Positions 1-8,999 are shown, numbered from the stretch's first letter. The stretch: DNA of 64,000 bases from Alphaproteobacteria bacterium (GCA_006226495.1 SBGU01000029.1:62001-126000), one strand, 5' to 3'. Notes: generated by a model from the letters alone, not told the origin. A program made the numbers and translations.

Positions 1-119
1 CCGCTGAAGAGGCCTATCTGTCGCTTGGCAATGGTTTCTGCTGTGGCGCCTGCCAGGACTGCGCCTGCCAGTTGGTCGAAGAAGAACTGCCGAACCAGCG
101 CCTGTTGGCGGCGGAATAG
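1..119 (+). CDS. Probable bacterioferritin-associated ferredoxin (Bfd-like), C-terminal end only
   Basis: The reading frame starting at base 3 is open from the window edge to a TAG at 117-119, giving 38 residues of a truncated protein. It is cysteine-rich, with CCGAC followed by QDCAC, then a short acidic helix. A CGxC pair shortly before the C-terminus followed by a helix is what the [2Fe-2S] ferredoxin Bfd shows, where it provides the last two cluster ligands. The convergent neighbour is bacterioferritin, the protein from which Bfd releases iron by reducing the haem. The N-terminal ligand pair lies outside the window, so the assignment rests on the tail motif and on context. Another small Cys-rich protein is possible. 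Confidence 0.5.
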   Translation, partial: AEEAYLSLGNGFCCGACQDCACQLVEEELPNQRLLAAE

Positions 120-152
120 CGCCCAGCACGTCACATAATCCGGACATGAAAA

Positions 153-170
153 AGGGGCCCTGCGGCCCCT
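153..170. terminator. Bidirectional intrinsic terminator
   Basis: A perfect 7-bp stem (AGGGGCC/GGCCCCT) closes a 4-nt loop. It is preceded by AAAA and followed at a short distance by TTTT, so it can work in both directions. It lies between the convergent Bfd-like gene and bacterioferritin. Confidence 0.7.
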
Positions 171-200
171 GAATTGTTTTGAGTGGCTGCGCGCCCTGGC

Positions 201-680
201 TCAGTCTTCCGCCGGCGGCGTTTGCAGTTGCACATAATTCTGCATGCCCATCTTCTCGATCAGGCCAAGCTGGGTTTCCAGCCAGTCGATATGTTCTTCT
301 TCCGATTCGAGGATATGTTTCAGGAGATCGCGGCTGACATAGTCGCGCACTTCCTCGCAATACTGGATCGCGTCCTTGAGGTCCTTGTGGGCGGTATGCT
401 CCATCTTCAGGTCGCATTCGAGGATTTCCTTCACATCCTCGCCGATCATCAGCTTGCCCAGGTCCTGCAGGTTCGGCAGGCCCTCAAGGAACAGGATACG
501 CTCGATCAGGCTGTCGGCGTGTTTCATCTCGTCGATGGATTCTTCATATTCCTTGTCGGCCACCTTCTTCATGCCCCAGTCTTTCAGCATGCGCGAATGC
601 AGGAAATACTGGTTGATCGCCGTGAGCTCGTTCTTGAGAATCACGTTCAGGTGCTGGATGACTTTTTTGTCACCTTTCAT
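201..680 (-). CDS. bfr: Bacterioferritin
   Basis: A 159-residue haem-containing ferritin that oxidises Fe(II) and stores it as a mineral inside a 24-mer shell in the cytoplasm. All ferroxidase ligands are present at canonical positions: Glu18, Glu51, His54, Glu94, Glu127 and His130, with Tyr25 nearby. The haem-ligating Met52 is also present. Length matches the family. The start is supported by a strong GAGGAGG ribosome-binding site just upstream. It is convergent with a Bfd-like gene, its usual redox partner, and has its own promoter (711-739). No iron-response box was recognised with confidence. Confidence 0.97.
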   Translation of the reverse strand: MKGDKKVIQHLNVILKNELTAINQYFLHSRMLKDWGMKKVADKEYEESIDEMKHADSLIERILFLEGLPNLQDLGKLMIGEDVKEILECDLKMEHTAHKDLKDAIQYCEEVRDYVSRDLLKHILESEEEHIDWLETQLGLIEKMGMQNYVQLQTPPAED

Positions 681-710
681 GGTGGCCTCCTCTCAGACTG
701 TATGGGCGTC

Positions 711-739
711 ACTATAACAACCGGCGGGGGGCACGCCAA
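711..739 (-). promoter_or_regulatory. Sigma70-type promoter for bfr
   Basis: Read on the minus strand, TTGGCG (734-739) is followed by a 17-nt spacer and TATAGT (711-716). This places a transcript start roughly 20-25 nt upstream of the bfr ribosome-binding site. Both hexamers match the consensus well and the spacing is ideal. Confidence 0.55.
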
Positions 740-956
740 CTAGTTTCGGTATTTGCTAATCCCTATTAATTTCAGGACTTTTTCGACTTTCGCCTTGTTC
801 GGAATGCAACTGAAAATCGCTCTCGAATTGGGCCGTGGACCGACGGGCGACACCATGCCGCGCCCGGTGCCGCCATACCCGGTTTTACTTGGGCGCTGTT
901 TGCCGGTATAAGCCGCGCACAAACCCGCTTTTTCAAGTGAACGACCGGAACAACCC

Positions 957-1913
957 ATGGCCCAGTATCTGATTGCCGCTCTTTACAAATTTGTCCGCAT
1001 CGAGGACCCGGCTGCCCTTCGGGAGCAGGTTCTGGCACTGTGCACGGACGCCGGCGTGAAGGGTACCCTGCTGATCGCGGGCGAAGGCATCAATGGTACC
1101 ATCGCGGGGTCCGAGGCCGGCATGCGCCATGTGCTTGCCACGCTGTCCGCCATGCCGGCGTTGGGTGCCATTACCCACAAGGAAAGTCGGGCCGACCATG
1201 AACCCTTCCACCGCATGAAGGTGCGGCTGAAGAAGGAGATCGTCACCATGGGGGTCGAAGGTATCGACCCCAACAAGATTGTCGGCACCTATGTGAAGCC
1301 GCGCGACTGGAACGCCCTGATTTCCGACCCCGAGGTGGTGGTGATCGATACCCGGAACGATTATGAGGTCGCGATCGGCACCTTCAGGAACGCGGTCGAC
1401 CCCAGAACCAAAAGCTTCCGCGAGTTTCCGGCATGGGTCGAAGCGCAGGCGAACCTGCATAACAAACCCAGGGTCGCCATGTTCTGCACCGGCGGCATCC
1501 GCTGCGAAAAATCGACCGCTTTCATGAAGGAGCAGGGCTTCGAGGAGGTTTACCACCTGGAAGGCGGCATCCTGAAGTATCTGGAGGAAATGCCGGCGGC
1601 CGAAAGCCTGTGGCAAGGCGAATGTTTTGTGTTCGACGAACGGGTTGCGGTCGGCCATGGCCTGGAGCAAGGCCATTACGACCTGTGCCGGGCCTGCCGC
1701 CGCCCGATCGACGAGGCCGACAAGGCCACACCCACCTTCGAACTGGGCGTCAGTTGCCCGCACTGTTTCGATGAAACCACCGAAGCCCAGAAAGCCAGTT
1801 GCCGTGAACGCCAGCGCCAGGTCGACCTGGCAGAAGCACGCGGCGCCGCCCATATCGGTGTGCGGCAGGAACTGGACCTGGGCGAAGACGACGCCATCGA
1901 AGGTCAGCAATAG
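957..1913 (+). CDS. trhO: tRNA uridine(34) 5-hydroxylase, rhodanese-domain (TrhO/YceA family)
   Basis: A 318-residue protein of the TrhO family, which hydroxylates uridine 34 of certain tRNAs to 5-hydroxyuridine using oxygen. An N-terminal acylphosphatase-like domain (about 1-95) precedes a rhodanese domain (about 115-215) with the loop [10 protein letters not shown]; Cys177 is the expected catalytic cysteine. A C-terminal part carries CxxC pairs (DLCRACRRP and SCPHCF), as in family members. Length is typical. It is transcribed away from bfr across a 276-bp shared upstream region and appears to be a single-gene unit. Confidence 0.93.
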   Translation: MAQYLIAALYKFVRIEDPAALREQVLALCTDAGVKGTLLIAGEGINGTIAGSEAGMRHVLATLSAMPALGAITHKESRADHEPFHRMKVRLKKEIVTMGVEGIDPNKIVGTYVKPRDWNALISDPEVVVIDTRNDYEVAIGTFRNAVDPRTKSFREFPAWVEAQANLHNKPRVAMFCTGGIRCEKSTAFMKEQGFEEVYHLEGGILKYLEEMPAAESLWQGECFVFDERVAVGHGLEQGHYDLCRACRRPIDEADKATPTFELGVSCPHCFDETTEAQKASCRERQRQVDLAEARGAAHIGVRQELDLGEDDAIEGQQ

Positions 1914-2224
1914 GCCAGGTTTGCCGCGCCGCCACACAAGGAGGGGCGACGACCCTCCCTATTGAGGGGGCGCGCCTCGTCTCCAGAGCGGCAGGATGGT
2001 GTCGTAAAGTGGTGTCGTGACCGGGCATGTAGCCATTTTTCTATGCTGGGACTGTAACAATGCGGCACACGACCGCGAACGTCCCTGCGGTGAAAAGTGC
2101 AACGGCTGCGATTAACCGATGATTAACCATGGCTCAGCGGCAATATGCCGCGCTTTCCCCGTTGAAGGCGCCACCCCAAGTGATTACAAGCGGACTGAAG
2201 ATTTCCAGACAGGAGCACCGAACA
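1914..2224. other. Intergenic stretch between trhO and the OsmC-family gene
   Basis: About 310 bases without a convincing gene. A short GGAGGG...CCCTCC dyad near 1940-1958 could end trhO transcription but lacks a T-run. An AGGAG ribosome-binding site at 2211-2215 serves the next gene. Nothing else was recognised. Confidence 0.4.
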
Positions 2225-2650
2225 ATGAGCAAGCTGGCACGGGTAAAATGGGCAGGCGACATGACCTTCATCGGCGAAAGCCCCTCGGGCCACGCGGTGG
2301 TGATGGACGCGGGCGCCAGCTCGGGCGGCCTTGACCATGGCATCCGGCCGATGGAAATGCTGCTACTGGGCATGGGCGGCTGTTCGTCGATCGACGTGGT
2401 GATGATCCTGAAAAAGGCGCGCCAGAAAATCACCGATTGCTGGGTCGAACTGGACGCCGAACGCGCCGACGACCACCCGAAGGTGTTCAAGAAGATCCAT
2501 GCGCACTTTGTGCTGACCGGCCAGGACCTGGACAAAAAGCATGTGGAACGCGCGATCCAGCTTTCGATGGAAAAATACTGCTCGGCGTCGGCGCAACTGG
2601 CGGCCCTGGCCACCATCACCACCGACTATGAAATCCGCGCGGCTGAATAG
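2225..2650 (+). CDS. OsmC family protein (YhfA-like)
   Basis: A 141-residue OsmC/Ohr-fold protein. These are cytosolic dimers that reduce organic hydroperoxides using two cysteines. The two family cysteines are present: Cys53 in GMGGCSS and Cys119 in KYCSAS. The ATG at 2225 is preferred because AGGAG sits about 9 nt upstream and because the protein then has the family's usual length; an in-frame upstream extension reads as non-homologous sequence. The arrangement resembles YhfA more than peroxide-inducible OsmC or Ohr, so the physiological substrate is uncertain. It converges with allA with only 3 bases between stop codons. Confidence 0.88.
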   Translation: MSKLARVKWAGDMTFIGESPSGHAVVMDAGASSGGLDHGIRPMEMLLLGMGGCSSIDVVMILKKARQKITDCWVELDAERADDHPKVFKKIHAHFVLTGQDLDKKHVERAIQLSMEKYCSASAQLAALATITTDYEIRAAE

Positions 2651-2653
2651 GCC

Positions 2654-3151
2654 TTACAGCACGACCGTGATCTGATCGGCGGGCTCCAGATTGTGTTCAA
2701 CACAATTGGAACCCTCGCCGATGCGGTCGATCACCAGGAAATCGCTGACCGCGCCAAGCGCCAGGCTGAAATGATGCCAGGTGCCGGGGTGATAGTTCAC
2801 ACCCTGCCCGGCCTCCGCCCTGAACACCCGCACCGCGCCCGCGTCAAAACCGCCCTTCGGCGCCACGACCACCAGATAGGGGTTGGGCGAAAGCGGCACA
2901 AACGCCTGGCTTGAAAGCGGGTGATATTCCATCAAGCGCACCACAATCGGGCCTTCAAGCGGGGTCGAGCGGAAGATGCTGACCCCCGTGCGCCCGCCTT
3001 CGGCGCCGGTGTCGATGGCCGCCAGGTCGTGGTAGCGTTCGGTATTGCCATAATTGATCGGGAAATGCCGCACGGCGTCCGACGCTTCAATCAGGTCGCC
3101 AAACGGGCGGAAGGCCGCTGCCGTCAAAGGTTCCGGTTTGATGTGCCGCAT
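2654..3151 (-). CDS. allA: Ureidoglycolate lyase
   Basis: A 165-residue cupin-fold AllA enzyme, splitting (S)-ureidoglycolate into glyoxylate and urea, the last purine-ring step encoded here. Recognisable family segments are the N-terminal KPEPLTAAAFRPFGDLIE, the central MEYHPLSSQAF with its metal-binding type histidine, and VNYHPGTWHHF near residue 120. It lies 12 nt downstream of puuD on the same strand, so the two are probably one transcript. The substrate is made by the allantoicase at 13226-14218. No urease is seen in the window to use the released urea. Confidence 0.94.
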   Translation of the reverse strand: MRHIKPEPLTAAAFRPFGDLIEASDAVRHFPINYGNTERYHDLAAIDTGAEGGRTGVSIFRSTPLEGPIVVRLMEYHPLSSQAFVPLSPNPYLVVVAPKGGFDAGAVRVFRAEAGQGVNYHPGTWHHFSLALGAVSDFLVIDRIGEGSNCVEHNLEPADQITVVL

Positions 3152-3163
3152 GGCGGGTCTCCT

Positions 3164-4351
3164 TCAGCGCTTGGCGCCGTCCTCGATCCATTTGCCCAGA
3201 AGGGCGCGTTCCTCGTCGGTCATGCCGGTTTCATTGCCGAGGGGCATGATGTCGGACTTGACCGCCTGCTCAAGGATCTTGGGTGCATAAAGCTGAATGA
3301 GCGCCGGTTCGTCGAGCCGGGCACCTGCCGGCGCTTCCTCGAACCCTTCATGGGTCGGGGTTGCGGCATGGCACATGACACAATGTTGCTGCACGATGGC
3401 CTGCACCTCTGAAAACTGCACCGTGCCTTCGGGTGCAGCGGCAGTGCGGCCGGCGGACCAGGCGGCAAACACCATGGTACCGATGAACAGTGCTACCGAC
3501 AGGGCCACCATCGCGGGGCTTGTATTGCCCTTGTGGCGCAAGTTGAAGAAATGCCGGATGGCAATGCCCGACAGCGAAAGGCCGGCCAGCACGATCCAGT
3601 TGTTGGGGTTCGAAAACACCATCGGATAATGGTTGCTGACCATCATCAGCAAGACCGGCAGGGTCATGTAATTGTTATGCAGCGAGCGCTGTTTGCCCAT
3701 CTGGCCCAGGCGCGGGTCCGGCGCTTCGCCCTTGATCAATGCCGCAACCACCTTTTTCTGGTTGGGGATGATCACCATGAACACGTTGCAGGCCATGGCC
3801 GTGCCCACCATGGCACCCACATGGATGAAAGCGCCCCGGTCCGAGAATATGTGCGTGAGCGCATAGGCCGCCGCCAGCATGAAGCCGAACCAGGCAATGC
3901 CGAACACCTTGTTGTTGCGACCGAGCGGCGAGCGGCACATGCCGTCATACACGGCCCAGCCGCCGATCAGGAACCCGAGGCTGATGCCGATGGCCTGGGC
4001 CTGGCTCAGGTCCATCTTGGATTTGTCGATCAGGAACAGGTTGGCGCCGTAATAATAGATCACGGCCAGAAGCGCAAAACCGCTCATCCAGGTGAAATAG
4101 GCTTCCCATTTGAACCAGTGCAGCTTTTCCGGCATCTGCTCTGGCGCTACGGCATATTTCTGCTTGTGGTAAAACCCGCCGCCATGGACCGACCACAGCT
4201 CGCCCGACATGCCGGGTTTCGGCTCCTTCGGTTTTTCGAGATGGTTGTCCAGCCAGATGAAATAGAAGGACGAGCCGATCCAGGCGATGCCGGTGATGAA
4301 ATGCAGCCAGCGAATGGCCAGGTTCAGCCAGGGCGCGATATCCAGTTCCAC
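3164..4351 (-). CDS. puuD: Urate hydroxylase PuuD, membrane-bound with a cytochrome c domain
   Basis: A 395-residue integral membrane protein that oxidises urate to 5-hydroxyisourate. The N-terminal part contains about eight hydrophobic helices with conserved segments such as WLHFITGIAWIGSSFYF. The C-terminal domain carries one c-type haem site, CVMCH at 324-328, with a likely Met axial ligand in DIMPLGNETGM. Electrons from urate therefore go to the respiratory chain and not to oxygen with H2O2 release, as in soluble uricase. It is the first gene of the puuD-allA unit. The 516-bp upstream region is shared with a divergent LysR gene and holds a cluster of GAAAC motifs. Confidence 0.94.
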   Translation of the reverse strand: MELDIAPWLNLAIRWLHFITGIAWIGSSFYFIWLDNHLEKPKEPKPGMSGELWSVHGGGFYHKQKYAVAPEQMPEKLHWFKWEAYFTWMSGFALLAVIYYYGANLFLIDKSKMDLSQAQAIGISLGFLIGGWAVYDGMCRSPLGRNNKVFGIAWFGFMLAAAYALTHIFSDRGAFIHVGAMVGTAMACNVFMVIIPNQKKVVAALIKGEAPDPRLGQMGKQRSLHNNYMTLPVLLMMVSNHYPMVFSNPNNWIVLAGLSLSGIAIRHFFNLRHKGNTSPAMVALSVALFIGTMVFAAWSAGRTAAAPEGTVQFSEVQAIVQQHCVMCHAATPTHEGFEEAPAGARLDEPALIQLYAPKILEQAVKSDIMPLGNETGMTDEERALLGKWIEDGAKR

Positions 4352-4867
4352 GAGAATGTCCCCTCTTTGGTCGGTTCAGGCCGGTGCCACCCCCTGCCTC
4401 GCGTCTCTGTGGGCAGTATGGGGCCATGGCCCGGCGGCGTCAAAAAACAAAGCGGGCCTTTCCCCTGAAGGGTGGAAGAGACAGGGCGGACACACCGGCA
4501 TAAACCGGGCTTTGGTCCGCTGGGTGCCGGCACCAACACGGTGTCAGGACGGTTTCAGGGGAAAACGGGGGAACGTCCCGCCCCTTCATACCGTGCCAGA
4601 GCCGCACCTGAACCACCAAGCCATAACCGGCCTGAAACATCGGTTTCCGCACCCATGGCCCGGTCCTGCAGGGGATGGCAGTGTCCGGTGGGGGAAACCT
4701 TGCAACCGTTTCAGAAACCGGGCCGGTTGGTCCTTTGACCTGCCTCTTCCTTGCTTCTGGGGAAACGCCAATTTCCATCAGTCCGGCCAGAATACAGCCC
4801 GCCCTTATTCATGATAATCCCGATAATTCCTTATCTTTTTCAAAATATTTTTGATAATGGAAAGGCC
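4352..4867. other. Divergent intergenic region between puuD and a LysR gene
   Basis: 516 bases without a credible gene. The central part carries seven GAAAC/GTTTC pentamers (4552, 4634, 4643, 4694, 4708, 4714, 4762), two of which form close dyads (GAAAC-4-GTTTC at 4634-4647 and GTTTC-1-GAAAC at 4708-4718). The last 60 bases are AT-rich, with three GATAAT hexamers (4813, 4822, 4853) and a TCAAAA-3-TTTTGA dyad. Control sites for puuD-allA and for the LysR gene are expected here. Confidence 0.5.
4840..4854. promoter_or_regulatory. AT-rich inverted repeat just upstream of the LysR gene
   Basis: TCAAAA and TTTTGA are perfect inverted 6-mers separated by 3 bases. The dyad is immediately upstream of the GGAAAGG ribosome-binding site of the LysR gene, a position suited to autoregulation. 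It does not match the T-N11-A LysR consensus exactly, so the binding protein is unknown. Confidence 0.3.
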
Positions 4868-5800
4868 ATGAGCGTATTTGACGACATGGCGGTGTTCATC
4901 CGGGTGGTGGAAAAAGGCAGCTTTTCCGCCGCCGGGCGCGACCTGCGCATGTCTGCCGCGCTGGTGTCCAGCCGTATCGCGCGGCTGGAGCGGCATCTGG
5001 CCGTGCGCCTGTTCAACCGCACCACACGCAAGGTGGCGCTGACCGACGCCGGCCAGCGTTATTATGAGGATTGCCTCGATATCCGCCGCCGTGTGGCCGA
5101 GGCCGAAGCCCGGCTGGCGGAAGACGACGGCACCCCAAAAGGTGTGTTGCGGCTGACCGCCGGCACCGCCGTGGGGCAGCATCTGCTCACGCCCCTGATG
5201 CCGGCGTTCGCGGCCGCGCATCCTGCCATCAGCCTTCAGTATCAGGTGACCGACCGGCTGGTCGACCTGATGGGCGAGGGCATGGACCTTGCGGTCCGCG
5301 TGGGGCCCCTGGCCGACACCACCAGCCTGAAGGCGCGTATCCTGGCGCCCTGCCCGCGCTATATTTTCGCGTCGCCCGACTATCTGGCGCGCCACGGCAC
5401 CCCGCGCGTGCCGCACGATCTGGTGCATCACAATTGCCTGTTGCTGCGCTTTCCGGGCTCGCGCCAGTTCCGCTGGCGCTTCAGCGGGCCTGAGGGCGAG
5501 TATGAACTGGCGCTGTCCGGCAGCATGGACAGCAACAGCGGCGAAGTGCTGAAGGACTGGGCGCTGGCAGGTGCCGGCCTTGTGCTCAAATCCTGGTTCG
5601 AGGTGGCCGACGATGTAGCGGCGGGCCGGCTGAAGATTGTGCTTGGGTCCCATATGCCGGCGGACTGCCACCTGGCGGCGCTTTATCCCTATGACCGTTA
5701 TATCCCGCCCCGGGTCCGGGCCTTCATCGACCATCTGGCCGCGGCGGTGAAAGCGGACCCGCGTTTTGCGGAAAAACCACCAGCAAGCGCGTTTGCCTGA
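4868..5800 (+). CDS. LysR-family transcriptional regulator
   Basis: A 310-residue LysR-type regulator: an N-terminal winged helix (residues 1-60, with SFSAAGRDLRMSAALVSSRI) and a periplasmic-binding-protein-like effector domain (about 90-295). The start at 4868 is chosen for the typical opening MSVFDDMAVFIRVVE and the GGAAAGG ribosome-binding site. Similarity in layout is to the DsdC/AaeR-like branch (FDDMAVFIRVVEKGSFSAAG), whose effectors are poorly predictable. It sits between puuD-allA and the xdh operon inside the purine locus, so a purine or ureide effector is a reasonable inference, but the sequence does not show which. Confidence 0.9.
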   Translation: MSVFDDMAVFIRVVEKGSFSAAGRDLRMSAALVSSRIARLERHLAVRLFNRTTRKVALTDAGQRYYEDCLDIRRRVAEAEARLAEDDGTPKGVLRLTAGTAVGQHLLTPLMPAFAAAHPAISLQYQVTDRLVDLMGEGMDLAVRVGPLADTTSLKARILAPCPRYIFASPDYLARHGTPRVPHDLVHHNCLLLRFPGSRQFRWRFSGPEGEYELALSGSMDSNSGEVLKDWALAGAGLVLKSWFEVADDVAAGRLKIVLGSHMPADCHLAALYPYDRYIPPRVRAFIDHLAAAVKADPRFAEKPPASAFA

Positions 5801-5814
5801 TACAGAATATGGGT

Positions 5815-5896
5815 CGTCACCCGCCGGCTTGACCGGCGGGCCCAAAATGTCTGATGCCCAAAATACTGGGTTCGCCGGCCAAGCTGGCGGGTGACG
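5815..5896. repeat. Twin REP-like palindromic element
   Basis: Two 30-nt arms (5815-5844 and 5867-5896) are inverted copies with 26 of 30 positions matching, separated by 22 nt. Each arm is itself a small hairpin; the left has a perfect 8-bp stem CCCGCCGG/CCGGCGGG with loop CTTGA. The element fills the gap between the convergent LysR and xdhC stop codons, as interspersed palindromic repeats often do. It could also act as a bidirectional transcription end. No second copy was noticed in the window. Confidence 0.6.
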
Positions 5897-5904
5897 AAAA
5901 CTGT

Positions 5905-6663
5905 CTAAGGCAACAGGGCCAACAACTGCGCCACCACCGATGCCGCAATCACCGCCGGCTCCTTGCCCTTGATGGTGGCGAGGCCGATCGGGCAGGTCAG
6001 TTTCGGCAGGTCGTCTTCGGTGATGCGCCGTTCCCTGAGCATGCGGTTTTCAAACCGCGCGCGTTTGGTGGCAGAACCAATCAGCCCGCAATAGGCCGCA
6101 TCCCGCCGCGCCAATATGGCCGCCGTCAGTTCATAATCCAGTGGATGGCTGTGGGTGAAAACGAGATAGAAAGCACCGGCGGGCGCACCCTGCACTTCGG
6201 CCAGCGGGTCTTCGCTCACCACCATGCGCACGGTGTCGACGACAGTGGCGGGAAATTCCGCCGCCCGACCATCAACCCAGGTGACCGCAAAATCGAGCGG
6301 TGCAAGCGCCTGCGCCACCGCCCGGCCCACATGCCCGGCCCCGAACATGTAAAGCGGCAGCAGCTTGCGGCCCGCACCCATCTGGCGCCGGGCTTCATCG
6401 TCCGGCATTTTCTCAAAGGAAAGCACCACCTGCCCGCCGCAGCACTGGTCAAGCAGGGGCCCCAAGGCGTAGGTCTGGGTAAGGCTATCGCGGGTTTTGT
6501 CCGCCAGCAGCTTGCGCGCCTGTTCTATGGCCTGGAATTCGAGGTTGCCGCCGCCGATGGTGCCGAACAGATGGTCGGCACCGACCCACATGGCGGCACC
6601 GGCTTCACGCGGGGACGACCCTTTGGTTTCGGCCACCCGGACCATTACGCCGGACGCCGGCAT
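5905..6663 (-). CDS. xdhC: Xanthine dehydrogenase accessory protein XdhC
   Basis: A 252-residue XdhC, the chaperone that binds molybdenum cofactor, helps sulfurate it and inserts it into xanthine dehydrogenase. The N-terminal XdhC/CoxI domain has VAETKGSSPREAGAAMWV and GTIGGGNLEF, and the double cysteine of DQCCGGQV. A Rossmann-type second domain begins at MFGAGHVGRAVAQAL. The start at 6663 is chosen because it overlaps the xdhB stop as TGATG, a translational coupling pattern; longer in-frame starts lie inside xdhB. The N-terminus is then slightly short compared with many homologues. It is the last gene of uraH-xdhA-xdhB-xdhC. Confidence 0.93.
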   Translation of the reverse strand: MPASGVMVRVAETKGSSPREAGAAMWVGADHLFGTIGGGNLEFQAIEQARKLLADKTRDSLTQTYALGPLLDQCCGGQVVLSFEKMPDDEARRQMGAGRKLLPLYMFGAGHVGRAVAQALAPLDFAVTWVDGRAAEFPATVVDTVRMVVSEDPLAEVQGAPAGAFYLVFTHSHPLDYELTAAILARRDAAYCGLIGSATKRARFENRMLRERRITEDDLPKLTCPIGLATIKGKEPAVIAASVVAQLLALLP

Positions 6664-8999
6664 CAGTTGCCCCCGCGCACGGCCATGACGGCCTTCAGCA
6701 CCTCTTCGGGCGTCGCGGGCGCATTGAGGTTTGGCCAAACCTTGTGGTCGCCCGCCGCCGCAACCGCGTCCGCAAGCGCGAGGAACACTGAATTCGCCAG
6801 CATGAAGGGCGGCTCACCCACAGCCTTGGAGCGGTGTATCGTGGCCTCGACATTGCGGCCCTTGTCATAGAGCGCGATATTCATCTCGGCCGGGCGATCG
6901 CTGCAGGCAGGGATCTTGTATGTCGATGGCGCGTGGGTGCGCAGGCGCCCCTTTTCGTCGAACACCAGTTCTTCGGTGGTCAGCCAGCCCATGCCCTGGA
7001 TGAAACCGCCCTCGATCTGGCCCATGTCGATGGCCGGGTTCAGGGAGCGCCCGCAATCATGCAGGATATCGACCCGGTCGACCTTGTATTCGCCGGTCAG
7101 CGTGTCGATGGTCACTTCGCTCATGGCCGCGCCATAACAGAAATACAGGAACGGCCGACCCTTGTGGCTGGCGCGGTCATAATGGATTTTTGGCGTCTTG
7201 TAGAAACCGGTGGACGACAGCGACACCCGGCCCAGATAGGCCTGTTTGGCGACATCCGCGAAGCTGAATTCCCGGTTTTCCACATAGACATGGCCGGCGC
7301 GGAAGGTGATGCGGTCCTGCGGGCAATCGTATTTTTCTGCCAGGAATTCACTCAGCCGCGCCTTGATGCGCCGGGCAGCATCCAAAGCCGCCATGCCATT
7401 GAGGTCGGACCCCGAAGACGCGGCGGTAGCCGACGTGTTGGGCACCTTGGCGGTCGTGGTGGCAGTGATCTTGATATGGTCGATATCGATCTGGAATTCT
7501 TCGGCCACCACCTGCGCCACCTTCACAAACAGGCCCTGCCCCATTTCGGTGCCGCCATGATTGAGATGCACGCTGCCGTCGGCATAGACATGCACCAGCG
7601 CACCCGCCTGATTGAGGTGGGTGGTGGTGAAGCTGATACCGAACTTCACCGGCGTGAGCGCAAGGCCTTTCTTGAGGTACGGGTTCGCCGCATTGAAGGC
7701 ACGCACCGAAGCGACACGGGCATCATAATCCGCACTTTCCTTCAGGCCTGCGATCAGTTGCGGCGCCACATTGTCTTCAACCGTCATGCCAAAGGGCGTG
7801 GTATTGCGCCCCGGCCCGCCATAAAGGTTGGCTTCGCGCACCGCGACCGGATCGAGGCCCAGCTTGTGGGCAATGGTGCTGAGGACCACCTCGATGCCCA
7901 GCATGCCCTGCGGGCCGCCAAAGCCACGGAAGGCGGTGTTCGATACCGTATGGGTCTTCAGCCGGTGGCTGTCGATGCGCACATCACCCAGGTAATAGCA
8001 GTTGTCGACATGGAACATGGCCCGGTCGTTGATGGCAGGCGACAGGTCGGTCGACCGCCCGCAGCGCGATGCGAGGGTGACATTCAGGCCGGTGATGCGG
8101 CCGGTATCGTCGCAGCCGACATCATAATCATAGCGGAAGTCATGGCGTTTGCCGGTCATGACCATGTCGTCGTCCCGGTCGAGCCTGAGTTTTGCGGGCC
8201 GGCCGGTTTTCACCGCAGCCAGCGCCGCCATGGCCGCAAACATGGCCGGGTGGGTTTCCTTGCCGCCAAATCCGCCGCCCATGCGCCGCACTTCGACTGT
8301 GACGGCATTGGTGGGCCGCCCCAGCACATGCGCGACCAGATGCTGCACCTCGGACGGGTGCTGGGTCGAGGAATAAACATGCACATCGCCGTCCTCGAGG
8401 GGTGTCGCGAAGGCGATTTGTCCTTCCAGATAGAAGTGATCCTGCCCGCCAATGCGGAAACTGCCGGAAACCCTGTGTTTGCTGGCACTTAACCCTTGTT
8501 CCGAATCACCCTGCGCCATGATTTGGCTCGATTCGATTTTTGATTCGGCAGCCAGTGCGGCATCGATATCCAGATAGGCCGGCAGCTCGGCATACCGCAC
8601 GTCGGCAAGCCCGGCTGCCGCAATGGCCTGTTCGCGGCTGTCGGCGGCAACCGCGAAGATCGGCTGGCCGACATATTCCACAAGGTCGGTCGCAAACAAG
8701 GGGTCGTCGCCCGCAAACGGGCTGACATCATTATGGCCCGGTATGTCGGCGGCAGTCAGCACACAGGCGACGCCTTTGGCCGCGCGCACGGCCGACAGGT
8801 CCATGCCTTCAAGGCGCGCGCGCGGCACCGTGCTCATGGCGACATAGATATGCAGAAGGTTCTTTGGTTCGGGCAGGTCGTCGATATAGACCGCGCTACC
8901 GGCCACATGCTTGTGCGCGCTGTCGTGCCGGAGGTCGGTATGCACCGCACCCTTGATGTCGGAGGTCATGGGGCCTTTGCCGGTTCCGGTGTCAGGCAT
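6663..8999 (-). CDS. xdhB: Xanthine dehydrogenase, molybdopterin-binding subunit
   Basis: The large molybdenum subunit (778 residues) that hydroxylates hypoxanthine and xanthine to urate. Visible signatures include MGGGFGGKETHP, the FRGFGGPQGM loop, GGTEMGQG and the C-terminal AVGEPPFMLANSV segment holding the catalytic Glu. The start at 8999 (MPDTGTGKGPM) overlaps the xdhA stop by 8 nt and has a GGGAG ribosome-binding site 7 nt upstream; MTSDIKG at 8969 is an alternative with a weaker site. It pairs with the iron-sulfur/FAD subunit upstream and is matured by XdhC downstream. Confidence 0.95.
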   Translation of the reverse strand: MPDTGTGKGPMTSDIKGAVHTDLRHDSAHKHVAGSAVYIDDLPEPKNLLHIYVAMSTVPRARLEGMDLSAVRAAKGVACVLTAADIPGHNDVSPFAGDDPLFATDLVEYVGQPIFAVAADSREQAIAAAGLADVRYAELPAYLDIDAALAAESKIESSQIMAQGDSEQGLSASKHRVSGSFRIGGQDHFYLEGQIAFATPLEDGDVHVYSSTQHPSEVQHLVAHVLGRPTNAVTVEVRRMGGGFGGKETHPAMFAAMAALAAVKTGRPAKLRLDRDDDMVMTGKRHDFRYDYDVGCDDTGRITGLNVTLASRCGRSTDLSPAINDRAMFHVDNCYYLGDVRIDSHRLKTHTVSNTAFRGFGGPQGMLGIEVVLSTIAHKLGLDPVAVREANLYGGPGRNTTPFGMTVEDNVAPQLIAGLKESADYDARVASVRAFNAANPYLKKGLALTPVKFGISFTTTHLNQAGALVHVYADGSVHLNHGGTEMGQGLFVKVAQVVAEEFQIDIDHIKITATTTAKVPNTSATAASSGSDLNGMAALDAARRIKARLSEFLAEKYDCPQDRITFRAGHVYVENREFSFADVAKQAYLGRVSLSSTGFYKTPKIHYDRASHKGRPFLYFCYGAAMSEVTIDTLTGEYKVDRVDILHDCGRSLNPAIDMGQIEGGFIQGMGWLTTEELVFDEKGRLRTHAPSTYKIPACSDRPAEMNIALYDKGRNVEATIHRSKAVGEPPFMLANSVFLALADAVAAAGDHKVWPNLNAPATPEEVLKAVMAVRGGN

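Noticed and set aside
933-1937. A 334-codon minus-strand open frame antisense to trhO
   Set aside because: trhO on the plus strand is unambiguous; the reverse frame shows no domain.
6834-8492. A 552-codon plus-strand open frame antisense to xdhB
   Set aside because: It is the reverse of the molybdopterin subunit and has no family features or ribosome-binding site.
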